Positions 56,465 to 64,000 of a stretch of DNA of 64,000 nucleotides are shown piece by piece. The notes under the pieces were generated by a model. It saw nothing but the letters and a program-made list of their open reading frames with translations. It did not search any database and was not told where the DNA came from. A program made the translations under genes and the position numbers. Origin of the DNA: Emergomyces orientalis (lineage: Eukaryota > Ascomycota > Eurotiomycetes > Onygenales > Ajellomycetaceae); NCBI GenBank assembly GCA_002110485.1, contig MOWL01000003.1, positions 186,001 to 250,000 on the forward strand, written 5' to 3'. The first letter of the stretch is position 1, and every line of letters begins with the position of its first letter.

Positions 56465-58717
56465 ATGATGCGTCTTATTTTACCCTTGCTTGTCACTGCT
56501 GCCTCGGCGCTACAAACCCTCCCGCCTGTGGAATGGCCGGGCAGTGAGAACACACCCGGTTCTGGCTTCTCAATTTCCGCAGCCCCAAAGACAGTGTATA
56601 TCGATGAGAAATTTTCGGAACGAAGGGACGAGAATGGAATGACTCTTATCCCGCCGTCCGGATATGAATTTGCAGAAACCTTTCTCTCGGATCTGGAGCA
56701 AGTTACGGGGGAAAAATGGACCCTTGAGCGCATAAAGGAAGTCCCGAAAGATGCCAAAGGTATTATACTGGGCGCGTTCAAACAGGATGCTGACGCATTG
56801 ACTTACGAAGATGGAACGAAGACGGAGGAGGGTTATGAGTTGGAGATCAAGGATGGTAAGGTGTTCGTTGGAGGAACCGGCGCTCGTGGAATGTATTGGG
56901 GCACACATACATTTCTACAATTATTGCTTGTACACGGCGAAAAGGAGATTCCCGCTGGCCGTACTGTCGATGCCCCGTCTTATGCTACACGTGGGTATCT
57001 GCTTGACGCGGGACGGAAGTGGTACTCGCCATCCTTCCTCAAGGAACTCTGCACGTATGCATCATTCTTCAAGATGTCTGAATTCCAATACCACAATAGC
57101 GACAACTATCCTCTGAACCGCGGGCGTAACGAGACGTGGAATGAAGTCTACTCGCAATTCGCACTGCATCCGGAGAGCGAAGAATTACACGGCATTGTCC
57201 AGCGTGCGAATGAAACATTCTCTCGAGCTGATTTTGAAGATATGCAGCAGCATTGTGCGCGCCGTGGTGTCACAATAATACCCGAGATTGAAGCACCGGG
57301 ACACTGTTTATTCCTCACCAAATGGAAACCAGAGCTTGCATTGCCGAAGAAGGACTTACTGAATCTAACGCACCCCGAATCAATCCCTCTTGTCAAATCT
57401 ATCTGGGCAGAATTCCTCCCTTGGTTCCAGTCAAAGGAAGTGCACGTTGGCGCTGATGAATATGATCCCACCCTTGCGGACGTCTACATTCAGTTTGTCA
57501 ATGAGATGGCCGAATTTGTTAAATCGACTTCTGGAAAAGATATCCGTATCTGGGGAACGCATGAGCCGTCCGAGAACTTCACTATATCCAAGGATATTAT
57601 TATCCAGCATTGGCAGTATGGACAATCCGATCCCGTTCTACTCGACAAGGATGGATATCAATTCATAAACTCCGAAGACTGGTGGGGATACATGTCCTTG
57701 AAAAGTGACCATACGCCTATCTTCCCAGCCACCTACCCTCAGCTCTTTAATAACACCCGGACTTTAAATTTCGCAAATAAACCAGACTGGCAGTGGGAGC
57801 CGTCCCTTTTTAACCCGGTCAATGTGACGGAGCAAGTTAAGCCAGGCGCAAAGGGCAATAAAGGCGCTATCATTGCAGCGTGGAATGACAATGGACCCGA
57901 TGCCACCACACAACTCGAAGCATATTATGCTATGAGGGATGGTATACCTGTAGTTGCGGCCAGAATGTGGGCAGGTTCACGTGGCAATCATCTTGATGCC
58001 AAAACATTGCCAGGAACAATCGAGTTCCTGACGAACCGGGCGCCAGGCCAAAACCTTGATAGACGATTGCCCTCTGAAAAAGGAGATGGAAAAGCTGGTG
58101 ATACGCTCTTGACGTGGAGCCGCGAAAAAGGCACGAAGACACTAGGGCAGGGAAGTAAAGGGATGAACTACACCCTGATTCTCGACATTACTGGTCCATT
58201 CAATTTGATTTCCGACGACACGTCTCTCTCCCTCGACGAAGAAGGAAATCTCGTCTTCAACTCCGACAACTGGGTATACCCACTCCGTTCTGTCGCAGAG
58301 GGTGACGGTTTCGATCCAGGTCATCCAGGTAGAATATGGACAAATGTTACGAGCTCCACGCATGAGCCCGTTAAAGTGCCTCTGACTTCACAAGTGACGA
58401 TCAAAACGGATGTACTAGGCGGAAGCCGAGTGTGGATTGATGGAGAATTTAGCGGGAGGTTTGAAGTATTCGTCTTTGGTGGAAGAAATACGCTCTTCTC
58501 GTGGAACCAAATGGCGCTTGTGGCCCCACTTGACAAGATTGAAGGGGATGGGTTGAAGGGCTTGACGCTCAAAAATGGGAATGGCAACGGGGATGGGCCA
58601 AGTGACCCTGACGACCCTACCCTGCCGTCAGGAAGTATTCGGGTTGGTTCTGGTTTGACTGCGGCGAACCTTTGGGCTTGCGGCTTCATTCTCATGGGCA
58701 TGTCTCTCATTCTATGA
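56465..58717 (+). CDS. secreted GH20 beta-N-acetylhexosaminidase-like glycosidase, probably GPI-anchored
   Basis: Intronless, 750 residues from the first in-frame ATG; the frame is open further upstream but without ATG. Signal peptide MMRLILPLLVTAASA. An N-terminal GH20 accessory domain (GYEFAETFLSDLEQVTGEKW ... GTGARGMYWGTHTFLQLL) precedes the catalytic barrel beginning at RGYLLDAGRKWYSP. The barrel carries IPEIEAPGH and the acid pair D331-E332 in HVGADEYD; GH20 enzymes use this pair in substrate-assisted hydrolysis of N-acetylglucosamine or N-acetylgalactosamine residues. Further aromatic motifs (IQHWQYG, AAWNDNG) are present. A C-terminal sandwich domain, a Gly/Asn/Pro linker and a hydrophobic end (AANLWACGFILMGMSLIL) fit a GPI signal. 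Many N-glycosylation sequons. The motif has HVGADE instead of the usual HxGGDE. Likely location: cell wall or membrane surface, in chitin or glycan turnover. Confidence 0.85.
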   Translation: MMRLILPLLVTAASALQTLPPVEWPGSENTPGSGFSISAAPKTVYIDEKFSERRDENGMTLIPPSGYEFAETFLSDLEQVTGEKWTLERIKEVPKDAKGIILGAFKQDADALTYEDGTKTEEGYELEIKDGKVFVGGTGARGMYWGTHTFLQLLLVHGEKEIPAGRTVDAPSYATRGYLLDAGRKWYSPSFLKELCTYASFFKMSEFQYHNSDNYPLNRGRNETWNEVYSQFALHPESEELHGIVQRANETFSRADFEDMQQHCARRGVTIIPEIEAPGHCLFLTKWKPELALPKKDLLNLTHPESIPLVKSIWAEFLPWFQSKEVHVGADEYDPTLADVYIQFVNEMAEFVKSTSGKDIRIWGTHEPSENFTISKDIIIQHWQYGQSDPVLLDKDGYQFINSEDWWGYMSLKSDHTPIFPATYPQLFNNTRTLNFANKPDWQWEPSLFNPVNVTEQVKPGAKGNKGAIIAAWNDNGPDATTQLEAYYAMRDGIPVVAARMWAGSRGNHLDAKTLPGTIEFLTNRAPGQNLDRRLPSEKGDGKAGDTLLTWSREKGTKTLGQGSKGMNYTLILDITGPFNLISDDTSLSLDEEGNLVFNSDNWVYPLRSVAEGDGFDPGHPGRIWTNVTSSTHEPVKVPLTSQVTIKTDVLGGSRVWIDGEFSGRFEVFVFGGRNTLFSWNQMALVAPLDKIEGDGLKGLTLKNGNGNGDGPSDPDDPTLPSGSIRVGSGLTAANLWACGFILMGMSLIL

Positions 58718-60853
58718 GGATCATGAAATATTGAATGGTTAGAAAGCTCAATGAATGATTTATCATCCCTGTTGGGCGCTTTTAGGCGGTGTCTTATATT
58801 GAAGTTAACTAGTTCATTTGTTCAAAGAACGGTGGTTGGCATATCTAATGACATATTGTACTACAGTTCTTAAAATCCTGATAATTTTCTGATATTTAGA
58901 TCACGGCCAGATTTTCTGCAAGCCAGTTGCTTTGCTGCATAAGGTTTGCTTGAAAGATAACTAATGGATTGTCGGGCGACCCTCAAGTAGCCTTGATTCT
59001 GACAGTGGTGGTTCGCTGGAGCGCGTCTTCAATTGTCTTCACTTCCAGAGGTACCATTTATCAACTTTCAGCTCAGGGTGATCAGAATTCTTTTAACTAC
59101 CTCGGTGTCTAGCTACGCCGTATAGGTAGTCCACATTGTCCGATGGAAGAGTGCATAACTGTGAAAGTGGATGCAATGACGGAGCTTAAGACATGGAAGT
59201 CCGTCCTAGGAACGGCCAATCCCTACCAGGAAAATGTTTGAGCAACAAAGAACGAGCCTGGCTCGACCAAGAAAATCTCCATCCCCGGAGGACTATTAGT
59301 CTAGAGAGTAGCGTGTGTAACTCTGTAAATGGCAACGTTGCAGGTTCCCTCTGATAAAATTGCTTCGCTCAACGCAACACTGTTTAACACGAAGCTGAGC
59401 GAATACCACCATGTCTCCTTTAGTCCGGCGTGTTTCGTGTATGCCCAGACACACCCAGCGCGATAAGCAGCAAAGGCAGGCACTGACTTTCATTAGCATA
59501 ATAATCCCAGTCGTACATTGGGTTCAGACTTCGTTCTGCGAAAGCCACTACCCTTTAAAATGTTCATTTCAATGCAGGTCAACGCAAGTGAATCTCGCCT
59601 GGAGCATTCCATTTGAACGTGTCTGCTCCTAGTGAACATGGAAATGGGGACAGCGTGATGGATTCTCTAGGTGGTAATGGAGTACACAGCCACTTGATGT
59701 GGCTGGAATTTGTTTGAAAGCCAGCACAGGTTTTGGCTGTAATATTGAAGGATTGATTGAGGAAGCAGAGCGGCAAGAACTAGTTGCTGTTGGCATTACA
59801 GTAGGCTCCTTGCAAGTTGCTGGAGGCGGCAGATGTGCAATTCGAGATTCGATGCTTGGGGCACGACAGCGGCTAGCTATGGATAGCCCCAAAGACCCGC
59901 CCCAACAGAGTGGCAATTGGCGGATTAGACTCAAGCTTCAGCAGCGTAAGATCGCGTCAAGCCAACGTTGGAAAATATAGGAAGATCCCCCACGCTGCCC
60001 CACGCGACAAATGTGGCTGACCATTGCTTGCATCCAACGGAACGGCGGCCAATTGGCAATAATGGGCGTATTCTCGACAAGTGAAGACTGTTGGGCCATT
60101 CTAGGCGCCATGTGTCTCCACGCACGCGGAAGTTTCCCGAAGTGCCCAGAAATCAAGTTGCACTCGGCTCACAGCTCAGTAGCATTGGGTTTGCTTGACG
60201 AGGACACCGGGGCTTTAGGGGAAAGAAAGAAAGAAAGAAAAGATAACAATATGGGAGCCCCCTGACTCTCACATTGACCTGAAGTCAAGCTCGAGAAACT
60301 TTTTTAGAACAGTTGGTGGATGTATGAAACTGGAAGGTCAATAAGTTTGAACATCTACTAACTGACTCTTCCAAAGCCCTATTTCATGCAATGGATCAAA
60401 AACCGGTTTGGTCGCGTTTCCTGCCGACCTCTGGCGGCGTTACTTGCGAAACTCGCTGCTGCGAAAAACCTAGGTATATTATTTTCGCTGCATCCGGCAA
60501 ATTCGTAGGCCCTAGATTGGGGGAATGAAGATGAGGAAAACTACAGTTTCAAGGGGGCAGCGTTTACCACTTCGCCGCGTCGTCGCTCGCCCAGCTCGTT
60601 TGGGTTTCGAGAAATGTGAGAATGATGCAGAAGCAGGGTAAACATAGCTGAGCAGTGGAGGAAGGATTTGATGACGTTTAACTATTTAGATAGCCTACAA
60701 CTTTCCCACAAGGTATGCTCAAGCTAGCCACAAGTGCTTACTCCGACTTGTCAGAATTGCACTTTGGATACTTTACCTGCTGTCTTACAGCCATTTCCCC
60801 TCACCGCTTTGGGTCACATATTCATTGCATAAACTGACCATCCCAGCTTGAAG
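58718..60853. other. intergenic
   Basis: About 2.1 kb. Short overlapping frames near 59300-60260 on both strands but none recognisable. A small GAAA repeat lies at about 60222-60241. The last 150 bases are the probable leader of the extended SDR. Confidence 0.5.
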
Positions 60854-61897
60854 ATGACAGGTGCAACCGAAAACCTCGCGATCCCACGAGGTTCTATTGT
60901 CCTCGTCACTGGAGCTAACGGCTACATTGCCAGCCATGTCGTTGATCAACTGCTCCAAGCAAACTTCCGCGTGCGCGGCACGGTGCGCAATCTCACCAGG
61001 AGCCTCTGGCTAAACGAATATTTCACCACCAAATATGGGCCCGGAAAATTCGAGCTCGTCGAAGTGCGCGACATGGCTGTTGCGCACGCCTATGATGAAG
61101 CTGTGAAAGGTGCATCCGGGCTTATCCATATCGCAACTCCTGTTCTGGTGACCTATGACCCCAACGAAGGCATCCCTATGGTCACCAACGGCACCATAAA
61201 CACACTAGAATCCGCGCGGAAGGAACCCTTGATGAAGAGAATGGTGTTGACATCCTCATCTACCGCGGCTGCGAGCCCGCGACCTAATGTAGAATTCACC
61301 ATGGATGCAGGGACGTGGAATGAGGATATCGTGCGAGCTGCGTGGGCACCGCCGCCATACGAAGGGTGGCAGCGCCGACATAACGTCTACGCCGCCAGCA
61401 AGACGGAGGGCGAGAAAGTGGCGTGGAAATGGATGAGGGAGAACCAGCCAGATTTCGTGCTCAATACCGTCCTGCCCAATGCGAATTTCGGCAAGGTGCT
61501 TTGCCCGCAACATCAAGGGTTCCCATCGACAGCAGGGTGGGTAAAGGCTGTCTGGGAAGGGTTTAAGGGCAAGTATGCGGACGAAGTATTTAATAAACCG
61601 CAGTATTACGTTAATGTACAGGATAATGCGTTGGTGCATGTTGCTGCGTTGATATATGCAGATGTGCGGGCTGAGCGGCTGTTTGCGTTTGCACAGCCGT
61701 ATAATTGGAATGATATCCTGGCAGTGATGAGGAAGTTGTATCCGGCTAGAGAGTTTATTGATGATCTTCCAGACCTGGGGAAGGATTTGAGCAAGGTTAC
61801 GAACCAAGGGGCGGAGGATTTGCTAAGAAGGATATTGGGGAGGGGTTGGGTGGGGTTTGAGCAGACGATCAAGGACGCAACAGAGGATTTTATTTAA
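60854..61897 (+). CDS. extended SDR, NAD(P)H-dependent aldehyde/ketone reductase (Gre2/CAD-like)
   Basis: Intronless, 347 residues from ATG 60854. The Rossmann motif VTGANGYIASHV lies at 18-29 with RGTVRN downstream, which favours NADP. The substrate-domain and catalytic parts include VLTSSSTAAASPRP and YAASKTEGEK (Y179, K183). Then follow PNANFGKVL and VHVAALIYADV. The order and length match fungal methylglyoxal/cinnamyl-alcohol-type reductases (Gre2 family), which reduce a wide range of carbonyls and often act in detoxification or secondary metabolism. No biosynthetic gene lies next to it. The substrate is unknown. Confidence 0.88.
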   Translation: MTGATENLAIPRGSIVLVTGANGYIASHVVDQLLQANFRVRGTVRNLTRSLWLNEYFTTKYGPGKFELVEVRDMAVAHAYDEAVKGASGLIHIATPVLVTYDPNEGIPMVTNGTINTLESARKEPLMKRMVLTSSSTAAASPRPNVEFTMDAGTWNEDIVRAAWAPPPYEGWQRRHNVYAASKTEGEKVAWKWMRENQPDFVLNTVLPNANFGKVLCPQHQGFPSTAGWVKAVWEGFKGKYADEVFNKPQYYVNVQDNALVHVAALIYADVRAERLFAFAQPYNWNDILAVMRKLYPAREFIDDLPDLGKDLSKVTNQGAEDLLRRILGRGWVGFEQTIKDATEDFI

Positions 61898-62321
61898 TTT
61901 TTAATTTTTAGGTTTTTTAATTTTGTTTTCAAAATATATTTTTACTTGTCTTTCCCTCTTTTACAATGATTTTGACGCAGGGAAGTCGATGCGAGACGGT
62001 TGCTCATGTCTGGTTTGCACACCGCTTGAAAAATAATAAGCATGCAGCAAACTTTCCGAAAGCCAGAGGATGGATTTGCCGCAACATTATGAGGAGGATG
62101 CCCAATGCCTGTCTAGAAAATGATTTATGATAATGATATGACTTATGGGAATTATTCTGGCTTGCAGATTTGATATGCAGCGAAAACTTAGCACGAAACA
62201 AGACAAAGGAAGCCCACCCCTTGTTCCAAAAAAAGAGAAGAAAGAATAAAGACAGAAAGGGCTGAATGAAACGAAAACCCAATCTAACTCAGATTTCGAG
62301 ACATTAGTACTCTAATTCTCA
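61898..62321. other. intergenic, convergent 3' ends
   Basis: 424 bases between convergent genes. The start is very T/A-rich (TTTTTAATTT type), probably transcript-end signals. No gene recognised. Confidence 0.55.
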
Positions 62322-63967
62322 CTAGGAGCCTAGGACCTTTTCGGAATCCGACTCGTCATCATCCCCGTCCTCCTCGATAGTCTCAACTAATAAACTGCCC
62401 CCTCTGCCGATTTTGTCTCCAACAGTGCCACCAGCCTCAATCTCGTATACTACGCGAGGCATAGGCGAAACAAGGCGGAAGCCGTACTTATGTTCAAATC
62501 CTTCGGGAGGTTGGACATCTCCTGATACGGAGGCTTCTCCCTCCCTTCCATTTGCACGTATTACATCGTAACATTCAACAAAGGCATACAATTCCTCAAT
62601 ATCCGCGGATCCCGAGAATCGTCGAATCACTCTGTCGCCTGATGCCAGGCGGATACTAAGGCGAACTGCCTGTTTGTCAGCCGCAGGTGGTTCATCCGGA
62701 ATCGACTGGGCCCGCCATCGTTTCCATTGTTCGAGGTCTCTCGCAAGCTTTTCAGCTGCTGCTTGTTTTTCCTGAGCTTCCTTCTCCGCACGCTGGCGCG
62801 CGGCTTCGGCCTCTCGTCGTTGTCGAGCGCGTTCTCTGTCTTGTGCGAGTGACCGTTCGTAGGCGGAATCTTGCTCTTGGCGAATCGTCCGCGAAGCTTG
62901 CTGTTCGGCTCTCGTGGCGCGCACACGATCAAGTGGAGCTTGGCTCTGAGTAATCGCCGAACGAAGCTTTTCTGTAAATTCGGATGGTGTAGTAGGTCCG
63001 GAGGCCTTTGTTATTATGGACATCGCGGATGAAGATACGCTCGGGTTGTGCACGATGAGCCCGAAAAAAGGGAATTTGGTACATCGAACGCCGCTGGCAA
63101 CTTGATATGCCTCCGAGTCTCGGACATTGCCCGCCCAAACCAAAATCTGGTTGCTTGGATCGTTAATGAAATCCACCACCTCCGTCGATAGAAGGGTGTC
63201 TCGGACCCAGCCGCTAGTAAGGTCATGTTCTGGAGACAGTAGGATAACAAGTAGGTACTTCAATTCCTGGTGTGCTTTTTCCAGAGCCATATTATATCCA
63301 TTTTCAAGAAAAGGAATGGCATGACTTCCATATTCCTCCTCAAATTCCCGGATGAATCGTAGGGCAGTGTCCTTTGGGCCCAATGGCCTCCTCCCACTTG
63401 TATCTCGTCTTACTCCTTGCAATCCGGAGATTGAAATATTATTTAGTAACCGAGGTAGGAAAGGGAAAAGGGTCCCAAAAACTCGGAATGAGTTGGAGAG
63501 CAATCTGTAAAGCAGGCTGAAAGGAGTGAAAAGTATTGCAAGTATGAACGGAGGGCGATAGGCTGGCTGATCTGCTGGTTGTGTTGTTATTCGAGGCGCC
63601 AGTTCGGTTGTGCGTCTTGCGGAAAGGGTACGGAGCGGGATATCGTGATCGCCGTTCATTAGATTCTGGGGGATCCGGGGTGGTCGTGCAGGCGGGTTAT
63701 TTAGAGCAGCTTGTGCCTCCGAGACAAGGTCCGGACCTTCGCCGTCGAAAAATTTCGTGACTGCAATCTATCGTGAACTGTCAGATGCTCCATTCTCGTT
63801 ATGATAATACGTGGGTTGCGAATAGGTATTACCTGGGTATTCCATTCTGATCGTTGTAGAAGGAGGATGGCAGCCGATTCTTCCTGGCCGGTAACCGCAA
63901 TATAGGTCTGAAGGGCATTTTGCTGGCTCGAAGACAGCTGAGAAAGATCTACTTCTTCGGTGGGCAT
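62322..63967 (-). CDS. UAS/UBX-domain protein with membrane hairpin (FAF2/Ubx-type p97/Cdc48 adaptor)
   Basis: Two minus-strand exons, 63967-63833 and 63767-62322; 526 residues. A UBA-like domain lies at about 5-45 (DLSQLSSSQQNALQTYIAVT). A hydrophobic hairpin lies at about 117-150 (PPFILAILFTPFSLLYRLL), a UAS thioredoxin-like domain at about 190-325 (RFIREFEEEYGSHAIPFLENG, LLSPEHD, ILVWAGNVRDSEAY), a highly charged coiled coil at about 328-400, and a UBX domain at about 415-510 (VRLSIRLASGDRVIRRFSG, GFRLVSPMPRVVYE). The set matches FAF2/UBXD8 and fungal Ubx relatives that recruit Cdc48 to ER or lipid-droplet membranes in ER-associated degradation. The tail is acidic. The promoter runs off the right edge of the window. 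Confidence 0.9.
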
Positions 63968-64000
63968 TATTGCGACTGATCCCAAAGCTCCATTCAGCGG

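Noticed and set aside
1..64000. tRNA genes and CRISPR arrays
   Set aside because: A visual search for T-loop-like GTTCGA/GGTTC sequences with matching acceptor stems gave nothing; no regularly spaced repeats were seen.

Overview
The window is nuclear DNA of a filamentous ascomycete, most likely a eurotiomycete and possibly an onygenalean mould. Supporting signs are the many short GT-AG introns (some with perfect TACTAAC branch sites), fungal-only families (Zn(II)2Cys6 regulator with fungal middle homology region, FRE-type ferric reductase, F-box proteins), long AT-rich spacers and a decayed Tad-like LINE that is almost free of CpG. The species assignment is inference; no marker gene settles it.

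Layout: 1-3224 is the 3' part of a multidomain RNA-processing or repair protein (EEP nuclease, nucleotidyltransferase/poly(A)-polymerase core, MJ1316/DUF504 end). 3756-5351 (minus) is a CDF metal transporter with GATA-type sites upstream. About 6060-7860 (minus) is a broken F-box-like gene, followed by an intact F-box protein at 9354-11975. 14103-15155 is an MDR oxidoreductase. 17980-20161 is a five-exon VHS/GAT-domain trafficking adaptor. 22150-24006 (minus) is a ferric reductase. 26534-28451 (minus) is a KduD-like SDR. 29750-34890 (minus) is the LINE, followed by a gene-poor stretch up to 41.8 kb.

41797-51413 is the densest metabolic block: a Zn2Cys6 regulator, an SDR, a zinc polyol dehydrogenase and a 2-hydroxyacid dehydrogenase. 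Together they suggest a small regulated carbohydrate or polyol oxidation cluster (inference). Then come RPL17/uL22 (52003-53216), a secreted and probably GPI-anchored GH20 glycosidase (56465-58717), an extended SDR (60854-61897) and a UAS/UBX-domain protein (62322-63967, minus).

Gene models were assembled by hand from reading frames, splice signals and remembered family conservation. Exon joins given here keep frame, but no transcript evidence was available. Intergenic stretches are described separately. No tRNA, rRNA or CRISPR was found.
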